From: UBA7985 sp002711265
Lineage (GTDB): Bacteria; Pseudomonadota; Alphaproteobacteria; UBA7985
Length of the DNA stretch: 64,000 bases
Reading direction: 5' to 3'
Assembly: GCA_965660945.1 (NCBI GenBank)
Contig: CBFIBS010000008.1
Span: forward strand, 56,884-120,883
Below the pieces are notes generated by a model, which did no database searches, was not told where the DNA came from, and worked only from the letters and a program-made list of their open reading frames with translations. Positions 42,603 through 51,362 of this stretch are shown here, piece after piece. A program made the position numbers and the translations under genes. How positions within the stretch are numbered: position 1 is the stretch's first letter; each line of letters begins with the position of its first letter.

Positions 42603-43772
42603 ATGACCACTCCTGACGCGCGCCTGCAGATTCGGACCATCTCCAGCCTGTCCGAGGTCAGCGCCGAAGCCTGGGACGCCTGTGCCGGGCAGTCCAACCC
42701 CTTCGTAAAGCACGGTTTTCTCTCCGCCCTTGAAGACAGCGGATCCGCAGATGCCGCATCAGGCTGGGCCGGCCAGCACGTGCTGCTGGAGGAGGCAGAG
42801 AGCGGCGCGCTGCTCGGCACCGTACCGCTCTACGTCAAGAGCCACTCCTACGGCGAATACGTTTTTGACTGGGGCTGGGCCGACGCCTACGAGCGGGCGG
42901 GCGGACGCTACTATCCCAAGGCCCAGGTCTGCGTCCCCTTTACCCCCGCAACCGGGCCGCGCCTGCTTCTCGGCGATACCGCCGACGCCGACACCCAGCG
43001 CATTCTCGGCGAGGCCATCGTCTCCGTCGCCCGTCAGCTTGAATTGTCCGGACTGCATCTGACTTTTCCGGAGAAGGCTGAATTCGACGCCCTGGGCGAG
43101 CTCGATGCGTTTGAGCAGCGGCTGGGCCTGCAGTACCACTGGCACAATGCTGACTACAGCAGCTTCGACGATTTTCTCGGTGCTCTGAACAGCCGCAAGC
43201 GCAAGGCGATCCGCAAGGAGCGCCGCGAAGTCGCCGCGCTCAATATCGACATCCGTACGCTCAGCGGGTCCGAGATGACTGAAGCGCTCTGGGATGCCTT
43301 CTTCGATTTCTATCTCAACACCTCGGACCGGAAGTGGGGACAGGCCTACCTGACCCGAACGTTCTTCTCCCTGCTCTCGGAACGCTGCGCCGAGGACGTG
43401 GTCATGGTCATGGCCTTCGAAGGCGGGCAGCCCGTCGCCGGCGCGCTCAATTTCCGTGGTGGAGACACGCTCTACGGCCGCAACTGGGGCTGTTCGGAAG
43501 ACCACAAGTTTCTGCACTTCGAGGCCTGCTACTACCGCGCCATCGACTACGCGATCGAGCACGGACTGACGCGGGTCGAAGCCGGGGCACAGGGCCAGCA
43601 CAAGGTGCAGCGCGGCTACCTGCCGACCCCCACCTATTCCCTGCACTGGATCGCCGACCCAGCGCTGCAGCGCCCGGTGGCAAACTTTGTCCGGCATGAA
43701 CGCGAGCAGGTCGAACACCAGATCGAGGCCATGCGCGTGCACGACAATCCCTATCGCAAGGCCGAAATCTGA
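42603..43772 (+). CDS. FemAB/GNAT-like protein (COG3146 type)
   Basis: A 389-residue protein with the features of the 'peptidoglycan biosynthesis/recognition' GNAT-like family: NPFVKHGFLSALEDSG near the start, the HSYGEYVFDWGWADAYERAGGRYYPK block, and RKRKAIRKERREV before the second GNAT fold. The C-terminal GAQGQHKVQRGYLP and VRHEREQVEHQ complete it. The biochemical role of this family is not established to my knowledge; acyl- or aminoacyl-transfer is inferred from the fold. It stands alone, converging with clpA. Confidence 0.85.
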   Translation: MTTPDARLQIRTISSLSEVSAEAWDACAGQSNPFVKHGFLSALEDSGSADAASGWAGQHVLLEEAESGALLGTVPLYVKSHSYGEYVFDWGWADAYERAGGRYYPKAQVCVPFTPATGPRLLLGDTADADTQRILGEAIVSVARQLELSGLHLTFPEKAEFDALGELDAFEQRLGLQYHWHNADYSSFDDFLGALNSRKRKAIRKERREVAALNIDIRTLSGSEMTEALWDAFFDFYLNTSDRKWGQAYLTRTFFSLLSERCAEDVVMVMAFEGGQPVAGALNFRGGDTLYGRNWGCSEDHKFLHFEACYYRAIDYAIEHGLTRVEAGAQGQHKVQRGYLPTPTYSLHWIADPALQRPVANFVRHEREQVEHQIEAMRVHDNPYRKAEI

Positions 43773-43829
43773 CCAGCGGCAAAGGGTTTCAGCCGATGGT
43801 CTTCAGATCAGCCCGCTGGTTTCGGGGCC

Positions 43830-46133
43830 TCAGACGGTCTCGCTGTCGTCCGGGGCGGGCAGCTTGGCAACCTCACCAATGGCAGACGACGGGAAGGTGA
43901 ACTCAAAGTCTTCGCCGTTCCAGTCGATCAGCACCGATCCCCCGCTCTGCAGGCGGCCAAACAGCAGCTCATCGGCGAGCAGCTTCTTGATCTTGTCCTG
44001 GATCACGCGGGCCAGTGGCCGCGCACCCATCAGACGGTCGTAGCCCTGATCGCCCAGCTCGTTGCGGGCAGCGTCAGTCAGGCGGATGGTGACCGAGCGA
44101 TCCGAGAGCTGGTTTTCGAGCTGCAGGATGAACTTCTCGACCACGCGGCCAATCACCTCTTTGCTCAGCGCAGCAAAAGGGATCACCGCGTCCAGCCGGT
44201 TGCGGAACTCAGGCGTGAACAGGCGCTTGATCGCCTCGGCGTCCTCACCTTCCTTGACGCTGGAGCCGAACCCGATCGCCGCCTTGGACATCTCGGACGC
44301 ACCGGCGTTGGTGGTCATGATTACCACCACGTTGCGGAAGTTGACTGACTTGCCGTTGGCGTCGGTGAGTTTGCCGTGGTCCATGACCTGCAGCAGAATG
44401 TTGAACAGATCCGGGTGCGCCTTCTCGATCTCGTCGAGCAGCAGCACGCAATGAGGCTGCTGATCCACAGCGTCGGTCAGCAGACCCCCCTGATCAAAGC
44501 CGACGTAGCCGGGCGGCGCGCCGATCAGGCGGGAAACCGTGTGCCGCTCCATGTACTCGGACATGTCAAAGCGGATCAGCTCGACGCCCATGGTGTGGGC
44601 CAGTTGCTTGGCGACCTCGGTCTTGCCCACCCCGGTCGGGCCGGAGAAAAGAAAGGCGCCGATTGGTTTTTCTGGCTCGCGCAGCCCGGCACGGGACAGC
44701 TTCATCGCCGTGGACAGGGCGTCGATGGCCTCATCCTGACCGTAGACCAGACGCTTGAGGTCACGCTCGAGCGTGAGCAGCATTTCCTTGTCGTCCTTGT
44801 TGACGGTCTTGGGCGGGATGCGGGCGATCTTGGAGACGATGGCCTCGATCTCCTTCACGCCGACGGTCTTCTTGCGCTTGGAAGGCGGCGCCAACTTGGT
44901 CGCGGCCCCGGCCTCGTCGAGCACGTCGATGGCCTTGTCGGGCAGCTTGCGGTCCCCGATGTAGCGGTTCGAGAGCTCGACCGCCGTGCGGATTGCTTCG
45001 CTGGTGTAGCGGATGCCGTGGTGTTCCTCGTAGGAAGGCTTGAGCCCGCGCAGGATCTTGACCGCATCGTCGACCGACGGCTCGTTAACGTCGATTTTCT
45101 GGAACCGGCGCACCAGCGCACGGTCCTTTTCAAAGTACGAACGGTATTCCTTGTAGGTGGTCGAGCCTATGGTACGCAGCTCACCCCCGGCCAGCGCCGG
45201 CTTGAGCAGGTTGGAGGCGTCCATGGCCCCGCCTGAGGTCGCACCGGCACCGATCACCGTATGGATTTCGTCGATGAACAGAATGGCGCCTTCGAAGGCG
45301 TTGATTTCCTCGATCACGGCCTTGAGCCGTTCCTCGAAGTCACCGCGGTAGCGCGTCCCGGCCAGCAGCGCGCCCATATCCAGCGAGAAAATGGTCGCGT
45401 CCTTGAGGATGTCCGGCACTTCGCTGTCGACGATCTTCTTGGCCAGCCCTTCGGCGATGGCGGTCTTACCCACGCCGGGGTCACCGACGTAGAGCGGGTT
45501 GTTCTTGGTCCGACGGCACAGCACCTGGATGGTGCGCTCGACTTCGAGGTCGCGGCCGATCAGCGGGTCGATCTTGCCCTCGCCTGCCCGGGCGTTGAGG
45601 TTGCGGCAGTATTTGTCCAGCGCCTTGGCGCCGCCCTCGCCTGCTGCCTCGTCCTCATCCTGATCAGCGCCGCGCACGCTGCGGCTCTCGGACAGGTCCT
45701 TGTTCTTGGCGATCCCGTGGGAGACGAACTGCACCGCATCCAGCCGTGACATGCCCCGCTCCTGCAGGAAATAGACGGCGAAGCTTTCCCGCTCCTGGAA
45801 CAGCGAGATCAGCACGTTGGCCCCCGTGGCCTGCCCCCGGCCCGAGCCCTGCACGTGCAGAATGGCGCGCTCGAAGGCTCGCTGGAACGACATCGTTGGC
45901 CGCGGATCGGAGCCGTCGTCCCGGACCAGATCATCGAGTTCATTGCGCAGGAAGGTTTCGACCGTTTCGGTCAGCTCATCGATATCGACGTCGCATGCCC
46001 GCAGCACTCTCTGGGCGTCCGGGTCTTCAAGCAGGGCAAACAGCAGGTGCTCCAGCGTGCAGAACTCATGGTTCAGTTCAGCGGCGGAGGCCAGCGCCCG
46101 GCGGAGGGTTTCTTCAAGCTCTGTGGAGAGCAT
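43830..46133 (-). CDS. clpA: ClpA, ATPase subunit of the ClpAP protease
   Basis: A 767-residue AAA+ unfoldase with an N-terminal Clp repeat domain, Walker A motifs GDPGVGKTAIAEG and GPTGVGKTEVAKQ, and the ClpP-contact region in the C-terminal D2 domain. ClpA unfolds substrates delivered by ClpS and feeds them to ClpP. The ATG at 46133 with AGGA six bases upstream matches the family N-terminus (MLSTELEETLRRAL); a TTG at 46148 is less likely. It follows clpS by 11 bases. Confidence 0.97.
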   Translation of the reverse strand: MLSTELEETLRRALASAAELNHEFCTLEHLLFALLEDPDAQRVLRACDVDIDELTETVETFLRNELDDLVRDDGSDPRPTMSFQRAFERAILHVQGSGRGQATGANVLISLFQERESFAVYFLQERGMSRLDAVQFVSHGIAKNKDLSESRSVRGADQDEDEAAGEGGAKALDKYCRNLNARAGEGKIDPLIGRDLEVERTIQVLCRRTKNNPLYVGDPGVGKTAIAEGLAKKIVDSEVPDILKDATIFSLDMGALLAGTRYRGDFEERLKAVIEEINAFEGAILFIDEIHTVIGAGATSGGAMDASNLLKPALAGGELRTIGSTTYKEYRSYFEKDRALVRRFQKIDVNEPSVDDAVKILRGLKPSYEEHHGIRYTSEAIRTAVELSNRYIGDRKLPDKAIDVLDEAGAATKLAPPSKRKKTVGVKEIEAIVSKIARIPPKTVNKDDKEMLLTLERDLKRLVYGQDEAIDALSTAMKLSRAGLREPEKPIGAFLFSGPTGVGKTEVAKQLAHTMGVELIRFDMSEYMERHTVSRLIGAPPGYVGFDQGGLLTDAVDQQPHCVLLLDEIEKAHPDLFNILLQVMDHGKLTDANGKSVNFRNVVVIMTTNAGASEMSKAAIGFGSSVKEGEDAEAIKRLFTPEFRNRLDAVIPFAALSKEVIGRVVEKFILQLENQLSDRSVTIRLTDAARNELGDQGYDRLMGARPLARVIQDKIKKLLADELLFGRLQSGGSVLIDWNGEDFEFTFPSSAIGEVAKLPAPDDSETV

Positions 46134-46144
46134 TTGCGATCCTA

Positions 46145-46510
46145 TCAATCATCTTTTTCGAGCGTGCACTGCAATGGATGTTGGTGCTTCCGGGCGTAAT
46201 CCACAACCTGTGTCACCTTAGTTTCTGCAACTTCGAAGGTGTAAACGCCGCAAACACCGACACCTTGCTGGTGCACGTGAAGCATGACCTGGGTCGCGGA
46301 TTGAGCGTTCATATTGAAAAAACGCTCGAGCACATCGACCACAAATTCCATAGGTGTGTAGTCATCGTTCAGCAGCAAGACCTTGTACATGCTCGGCTTT
46401 TTGGTCTTGGGCTTGGCTTCGAGCACGGTCGCCCCGCCCGGGTTGCCGGGCTCATCGTCTTTGCGCGGGGGCTCAGCGGGTTCGTCGTTGGCAAAGATCG
46501 TCAGCGACAT
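46145..46510 (-). CDS. clpS: ClpS, N-degron adaptor
   Basis: A 121-residue adaptor with KVLLLNDDYTPMEFVVDVLERFF and a C-terminal fold ending in the HQHPLQCTLEKDD type tail. It binds Leu/Phe/Trp/Tyr N-degrons and passes them to ClpA. Residues 1-45 are a low-complexity, charged extension typical of delivery function. The ATG at 46510 (AGGACCAA before it) is preferred over a longer open frame to 46591. It links functionally with bpt in this window. Confidence 0.94.
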   Translation of the reverse strand: MSLTIFANDEPAEPPRKDDEPGNPGGATVLEAKPKTKKPSMYKVLLLNDDYTPMEFVVDVLERFFNMNAQSATQVMLHVHQQGVGVCGVYTFEVAETKVTQVVDYARKHQHPLQCTLEKDD

Positions 46511-46971
46511 TTGGTCCTGATCCAGAATGGTGTTCACGTTGCAGTCACTATGCGGCGTACCGCAGCCTCTGTTAAGGGTCGATGGGGCCACCGGGCGCTC
46601 GGCGTTCTACCAAAGCGGACACCGCCGCTCTATGCAAGGCCGCTGGTTTCAAGCCTGACGGTTGCAAGGCCGCCGCAGGCAGTGCCCCGCCCGAATTGAG
46701 ATGGTTGAGGGTGACCGCAGATTCAATGCCCGTCGAGCCATGAACCGCGGATTCAGTGACGCAGCCCCCGACCGGGCTCAAAGAAACCGAACGGCGCAGA
46801 GCTCAGAGGGGCCGAAGGGCGAAGGGTGATGGGCGGCAGGGGGTCAGGCCCATCACCCTTCTGATTCCCCATGGCGCAGGGCCTGCCGCTTGCCATGGCA
46901 GGCACCACAGCACGGGAAATTCTGGGGTTTCGGAAAATAAAGAGAAAGGGTTGCCGTGAGGTGAGGCCGGG
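46511..46971. other. Intergenic region with a 14-base-pair hairpin
   Basis: About 460 bases without a recognisable gene. It contains the clpS promoter on the minus strand, a strong inverted repeat at 46821-46861 and a CCATGG-rich patch at 46868-46905. Several short open frames here have no coding character. Confidence 0.6.
46821..46861. repeat. Perfect 14-base inverted repeat, 13-base loop
   Basis: GAAGGGTGATGGGC (46821-46834) pairs with GCCCATCACCCTTC (46848-46861). No T-run follows on either strand, so it is not a simple terminator. Confidence 0.7.
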
Positions 46972-47319
46972 TCAGCCCTTGTCCTGCGAATTGAGGATCG
47001 CAAGGGTTACCGCCTCGCCTACCTTTCCGATTTCGAGAATCACCTGGATCGTACCGTCGCCCATTTGCCGATAGGCCGAAACAACGACACCATCTCGGCC
47101 CGCGCAAGACACCTCGAGGCTCTTGCGGTCCTCAGCCAGCGCCGACGAACAGACGATCTCGCCGTAGCGGGTCGCAACCGCAAAGCTGTTGCCCTGCGCC
47201 TGTGCGATCGGCAGCGAAGCCAGCACCAGCACCTGCAGGCCGAGGATCACCCCGAGGGTCAGCAGGAGCGGCCGCCGCAGCGGTCCCTGTGCGATTGGAG
47301 TGGCATTGAACTTTGGCAT
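46972..47319 (-). CDS. Small secreted hypothetical protein
   Basis: A 115-residue protein with a signal peptide (hydrophobic 17-36, cleavage near AQAQG) and a mature part of about 72 residues with two cysteines (Cys57, Cys72) that could form a disulfide. The sequence FAVATRYGEIVCSSA and VILEIGKVGEAVTLAIL suggests a small beta-rich periplasmic domain. I do not recognise the family. GGAG lies about 9 bases before the ATG at 47319; an open frame continues upstream to 47403 but without signal-peptide logic. Confidence 0.65.
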   Translation of the reverse strand: MPKFNATPIAQGPLRRPLLLTLGVILGLQVLVLASLPIAQAQGNSFAVATRYGEIVCSSALAEDRKSLEVSCAGRDGVVVSAYRQMGDGTIQVILEIGKVGEAVTLAILNSQDKG

Positions 47320-47476
47320 TGAAGGATCTCCGAAGCTGATCGGCCTAGGGTGGTCAGGGTCCGCAGACCGGGGGTCTGGGCTTGAGTGACGGCTGCGTTT
47401 CATCGCTCAGACTATATGCGCTCCTGCCCCCAAAGGTGTGTCAGAAGCCCCGAAAAATTGAAACAGACCAGCTCGC

Positions 47477-47496
47477 TTTGTTTCAGTTTGTTTCAG
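47477..47496 (+). promoter_or_regulatory. Tandem GTTTCA direct repeat, probable OmpR-type operator
   Basis: Two perfect 10-base repeats TTTGTTTCAG at 47477-47486 and 47487-47496 give GTTTCA-N4-GTTTCA, the spacing and near-sequence of the OmpR consensus GTTACA-N4-GTTACA. The second GTTTCA (47490-47495) occupies the -35 position for the -10 at 47513. Confidence 0.6.
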
Positions 47497-47518
47497 GGGC
47501 ATGGTAATATGGCATAAT
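47490..47518 (+). promoter_or_regulatory. Promoter of the two-component operon
   Basis: GTTTCA (47490-47495), 17-base spacer, CATAAT (47513-47518). A weak -35 overlapped by the direct repeat fits an activator-dependent promoter. It is 41 bases before the response-regulator ATG. Confidence 0.55.
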
Positions 47519-47558
47519 ATGAGCGTACAGAGCTGAAAAACGACTGCGAGTGCGAACC

Positions 47559-48269
47559 ATGAGCGACGCCCAACATATAGCCATCCTCGACGATGATCCG
47601 GAAATCCGAAGCCTGCTGGAACAGAATTTGCGCGGCGCGGGTTTCGAGGTCTCGACAGCCTCTAATGGCCGTGACCTAAAGACCATTCTGGAGCATCAGA
47701 CCATCGACTTGATCGTGCTCGATCTGATGCTGCCCGGGGAAGACGGGCTGACCATTTGCCGTGAACTCCGTGCAGAATCCAACATCCCGATCATCATGCT
47801 GACCGCCATGACCCACGAGGCGGACCGGATCATCGGTCTGGAAATGGGGGCCGATGACTACCTGACCAAGCCCTTTTCGCCGCGCGAGTTGGTGGCGCGG
47901 ATCAAGGCCACCCTGCGCCGTCAGGGCATGGTGACAACGCAATCCGAAGACCGCCGCCGCACGGCCATGTTCGAGGGCTGGAAGCTGGACGTCGTGCGGC
48001 GCGAGTTGCGAGACCCCGACGACGTACTGGTCGACCTGACATCTGGCGAATTTGACCTGCTAGCAGCACTGATCGAGCGGCCAAACCGGCTGATGACCCG
48101 TGACCTGCTGCTGGATATCACGAAGGGACGGCAGGCCGACGTCTTTGATCGGTCGATCGACATCACCATCTCGCGCCTGCGTCAGAAGATCGAGGAAGAC
48201 CCAAAGAACCCGCAGTTCATCAAAACTGTTCGGGGCAAGGGCTACATCTTCTCGGCTGAAATCGGCTGA
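47559..48269 (+). CDS. OmpR-family response regulator
   Basis: A 236-residue regulator with a receiver domain (phospho-acceptor Asp55 in LIVLDLMLPGEDG, acidic DDD at 11-13, Lys in TKPF) and a C-terminal winged-helix trans-reg domain (SRLRQKIEEDPKNPQFIKTVRGKGY). It should bind tandem sites such as those seen in its own promoter. The ATG at 47559 is preferred to a GTG nine bases upstream. The histidine kinase gene follows after 17 bases. Confidence 0.93.
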   Translation: MSDAQHIAILDDDPEIRSLLEQNLRGAGFEVSTASNGRDLKTILEHQTIDLIVLDLMLPGEDGLTICRELRAESNIPIIMLTAMTHEADRIIGLEMGADDYLTKPFSPRELVARIKATLRRQGMVTTQSEDRRRTAMFEGWKLDVVRRELRDPDDVLVDLTSGEFDLLAALIERPNRLMTRDLLLDITKGRQADVFDRSIDITISRLRQKIEEDPKNPQFIKTVRGKGYIFSAEIG

Positions 48270-48286
48270 GACACCGGGGCCGAGGC

Positions 48287-49633
48287 ATGTTCCGCAACAG
48301 CAATTCGCTGGATCTGGCCCGGATGGTCCTGCTGGGGGTCATCGGCGTCAGCTGGTCAGTGGTCATTTCGGTCGGTGCTTTTCTGATTGTGCAGGCCTAC
48401 AGTGAAGAGATCAGCAAGGGGCCTCCCTTCGCCGATCAGGCCATGGCGGTCGCCGAAGCCCTTGAAAGCACGGCGCCTACGCAGCGTGAACAGATCCGAC
48501 GTGCCGTAACCTCGCGCTTCTTCGACATATCACTGGAACCAGGGGCGGCCCCCGCTTCGCCGGATAACTTCGAAGCCTCGCTACTAACCTTCCGGTTTCT
48601 GACCCAGAACGCCTTCCGCGGCGCGGACCGGCGGGCGCCCAAGGCCAGCGAGGTTGCCGGAATTCTGCTCGGGGTACGGGAACAGGGACCGGAAATCGAC
48701 GCGCTTGAGATCCTGCTCTCCGACGGTACCCGCGTCAGCTTTCTGCTGCGCCGTCCCTTCCAGCGCCGCGATGACCTGTTGCAACAGCTGTTTTTCCTGT
48801 TCCTGTTCGGCTCAGCGACCATCACCATCTCGATGATCGCCGTTTACCGGCTGGGTAACCCACTGGGTCGGTTCCAGGAAGCCACCCTGCGACTGGCCGG
48901 TGACCTTGACGCCCCGCCGCTAGATGAGCGGCGTGGTGTGTCCGAGGTCAGGGCCGTGGCTAGAACCCTAAACGCCATGCAGGCCCGGTTGAAGAACTAC
49001 CTCGCTGAGCGGACAACCATGCTCGCTGCCATCTCGCACGACATCCGCACCGGTCTGTTCCGGCTGCGCATGCGATCGGAGAAGATCGACGATCCGGTCG
49101 AACGCGCAAAGGCGCTCGAAGACGCGGACGAAATGGCGGCGATCCTCGACGATATGCTGACCTTTGCCCGCTCGGACCAGAATGACGTCGGCTTCGAAAG
49201 GCTGTCCCTGCCCTCTCTGCTGACCACGATCTGCGATAATCTGGTCGATCAGGACAAGGACGCCGTGTTCGAAAGCGGCGGGCGGATGACCGTGATCGGT
49301 GATCCGACTTCGCTCAAGCGCGGCTTCCTCAACCTGATCGAAAACGCGACCAAATACGGCCTGCGCGCGCGGGTCTCGACCGAACGACTGTCAGACGAAG
49401 GGCGGGTGCGGGTCACCATCGACGATGACGGCCCCGGCATCGCCGAGGAAGAGCGCGACCGAGTGTTCCGGCCCTTTGTCAGGCTGGAAGACTCCCGCAA
49501 CCGAAAGACCGGCGGCACCGGTCTGGGTCTGGCTATCGTCAAGAAGGTCATGGACCGTCACGGCGCCACGATCCGGTTGGACGAGGCCCCCGGTGGCGGT
49601 CTGCGGGTTATGGTTGAAATGGACCTTGCCTAA
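48287..49633 (+). CDS. EnvZ-type sensor histidine kinase
   Basis: A 448-residue kinase with two membrane helices (about 13-35 and 168-188), a 130-residue periplasmic sensor, a HAMP-like linker (GNPLGRFQEATLRLAGD), an HisKA box with phosphorylated His251, and an HATPase domain with NLIENATKYG, DDDGPGI and GGTGLGLAIVKK. The H-box reads SHDIRTGLFRLRMR: the usual proline (HD-R-TP) is glycine. Partner of the preceding OmpR-type regulator; the stimulus cannot be inferred from the sensor sequence. Confidence 0.93.
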   Translation: MFRNSNSLDLARMVLLGVIGVSWSVVISVGAFLIVQAYSEEISKGPPFADQAMAVAEALESTAPTQREQIRRAVTSRFFDISLEPGAAPASPDNFEASLLTFRFLTQNAFRGADRRAPKASEVAGILLGVREQGPEIDALEILLSDGTRVSFLLRRPFQRRDDLLQQLFFLFLFGSATITISMIAVYRLGNPLGRFQEATLRLAGDLDAPPLDERRGVSEVRAVARTLNAMQARLKNYLAERTTMLAAISHDIRTGLFRLRMRSEKIDDPVERAKALEDADEMAAILDDMLTFARSDQNDVGFERLSLPSLLTTICDNLVDQDKDAVFESGGRMTVIGDPTSLKRGFLNLIENATKYGLRARVSTERLSDEGRVRVTIDDDGPGIAEEERDRVFRPFVRLEDSRNRKTGGTGLGLAIVKKVMDRHGATIRLDEAPGGGLRVMVEMDLA

Positions 49634-49644
49634 GGCAACGACCT

Positions 49645-50718
49645 TCAGTGGAAAGTGTTCAGGCCATCCGCAAACACCAGCCTGAATCCAAGAAAGTGAG
49701 AGCGGCGCCAGTCACCTGCATCCAGCGCTGGCACGGCTGCGGCACGGCCGCCGCGGCGCAGGATGATCCGCGACGGGCTGACACCCTGCGCGATGAGCAG
49801 CGCCCGCATCTTTGACCCCATGAAGAAGCCAACATGATCAGGTGTCTCTTCGTCCTCGACCGGGCGTACGACGGCCAGCAGTTCCAGTTGGGCGTCAGGA
49901 TGCTGCGCCTCCAGCATCTGCGCCAGTGCGGTCGTAGCGGCATTAGCCAGTCGGATATCCGTGAAGCTCACATCCCGGTCAAAGCCCACCAGCATGGCCG
50001 AGACGGCTTGAATCGTCTGGACTGAAATTTCAGGGCGGAGGTTTGAGGCACCCTGACCTTCGAGCATTTCAAATCTATCATCCGCAGCAGCAGGTGTGAT
50101 CAGAATGTGGAGTAGGTTGCCCTCAATCAGCAGCCCGCCCACGCGATCCCGCTCGGTGGCAAGATCAGGATCAAGGTCGTAGGTGACAGCCGGGTAGGAC
50201 GCCGCGGCCAACTGAGCGCGGCTTGCACGCAGCTCGGTCTTCAGCGACTGCACCCGGGCCTCAAGATCCATGATCACCGCATCCCGTATCGAACCGGCAT
50301 CGCGCAGTGAAGTCACGCTGGCGGAGTTAGCTTCGCGTTCAACCCGCGCTGTGCGTTGGCTCGGCCTCACCGCATCGGTGGTGATGTTGGAGAGAACAAA
50401 GTGCAACGACAGTCGGGGGTGTCGTGCCTGCAATGTCGTCTCCAGCAGGCCAGCCGAAGCCGCATCAGGCACTAGCCCTTCAACCACCACGTTGGCTGTG
50501 CGTCGGTCATAACGTGCGCTCAGCGGATAGCCTGCCAAAGGTTCCACGTCATGGATTGAGGTTTGAACTGCAGAGACGTTGAGGCTGATCCGCACCGCAT
50601 TTATCAGGGCAATGGCCACCAGCGCGATCAGTACTACAGCGCCCAGCGCCACCAGAAAGGCGGTGACAGGACGACGCCCAAACTCCCAGCCTTTTCCCTG
50701 CTTTATGCTTGGACCCAC
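49645..50718 (-). CDS. Membrane-anchored protein with possible BON- and OmpA-like parts
   Basis: A 357-residue protein with one membrane helix (about 19-43) and a large periplasmic part. Residues 50-115 (PLSARYDRRTANVVVEGLVPDAAS) resemble a BON/secretin-N type fold, 150-175 may be coiled-coil, and the last 120 residues have an OmpA-like pattern (FFMGSKMRALLIAQGVSPSRI) without clear peptidoglycan-binding residues. Both domain calls are tentative. The GTG start at 50718 lies 2 bases after the upstream gene, so they are one operon. It converges with the kinase gene. Confidence 0.65.
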   Translation of the reverse strand: MGPSIKQGKGWEFGRRPVTAFLVALGAVVLIALVAIALINAVRISLNVSAVQTSIHDVEPLAGYPLSARYDRRTANVVVEGLVPDAASAGLLETTLQARHPRLSLHFVLSNITTDAVRPSQRTARVEREANSASVTSLRDAGSIRDAVIMDLEARVQSLKTELRASRAQLAAASYPAVTYDLDPDLATERDRVGGLLIEGNLLHILITPAAADDRFEMLEGQGASNLRPEISVQTIQAVSAMLVGFDRDVSFTDIRLANAATTALAQMLEAQHPDAQLELLAVVRPVEDEETPDHVGFFMGSKMRALLIAQGVSPSRIILRRGGRAAAVPALDAGDWRRSHFLGFRLVFADGLNTFH

Positions 50719-50720
50719 GC

Positions 50721-51080
50721 TTATTTTCCGTCGGTAAGCATAACGTTGGAGAGATGTCGCAGCCCACGGTTCAGCAGGGCATCTCGTTCGCGGTCCCGGA
50801 TCAGCTGCTGAGTATCACCGTTCAGGCTGGTGCCGAGCACATAAAGTTCATCGGCCAGACCACGTGGCGACGGCGTCAGCGCACCGTCCAAGCTTGCCGC
50901 GCGCCCCTCGTCCTGCGATGCCGGTCGGCGGAGATGGTCCAGCAACTCCCGGTTAAGTGCTGAAACGTCTAGCTCCGACACCGGCGTGACCGGGTCTTGT
51001 TCCGCGCGCACGCGCCCAAGATCTTTAGGCGTTGGTTGTTGCCACGCCAGTGTCGAGGCCTTGATTGGCTGTTCAGCCAT
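50721..51080 (-). CDS. Hypothetical protein, operon partner of the membrane protein
   Basis: A 119-residue soluble, charged protein with no signal peptide. Its C-terminal half (RGLADELYVLGTSLNGDTQQLIRDRERDALLNRG) looks helical. I do not recognise the family. It starts at ATG 51080 and ends 2 bases before the GTG of the membrane-protein gene, which implies a joint function. Confidence 0.65.
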   Translation of the reverse strand: MAEQPIKASTLAWQQPTPKDLGRVRAEQDPVTPVSELDVSALNRELLDHLRRPASQDEGRAASLDGALTPSPRGLADELYVLGTSLNGDTQQLIRDRERDALLNRGLRHLSNVMLTDGK

Positions 51081-51362
51081 AGCCCGTTCCTCAATTCATT
51101 CCATCAATATCGCGTCGACACCTCCTGAAGCTTTCTGCTCCTTTGTCCCGCACAGAAAGTTATGCGGGCGATGGGATACGACTTTAGGAAGGGTTGCAAA
51201 TCGGGGGCCAGTGGGCCGGATTTAGTCCGGCTGTGGTCGAAGAGGGTACCGCAGCCGAGGCTAGGCTAAGCGCTGCCCCCGCAAGCTTGGTCTTGACCGG
51301 CGCTCACTCTGGCCGCAGGTAAGCACCGCACGCTTGCATTCACTAAGCCAAGGCCCACCCCC

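Noticed and set aside
46511..46971. Small genes between clpS and the secreted hypothetical protein
   Set aside because: Frames of 66-85 codons overlap each other on both strands, lack ribosome-binding sites and have no coding bias.
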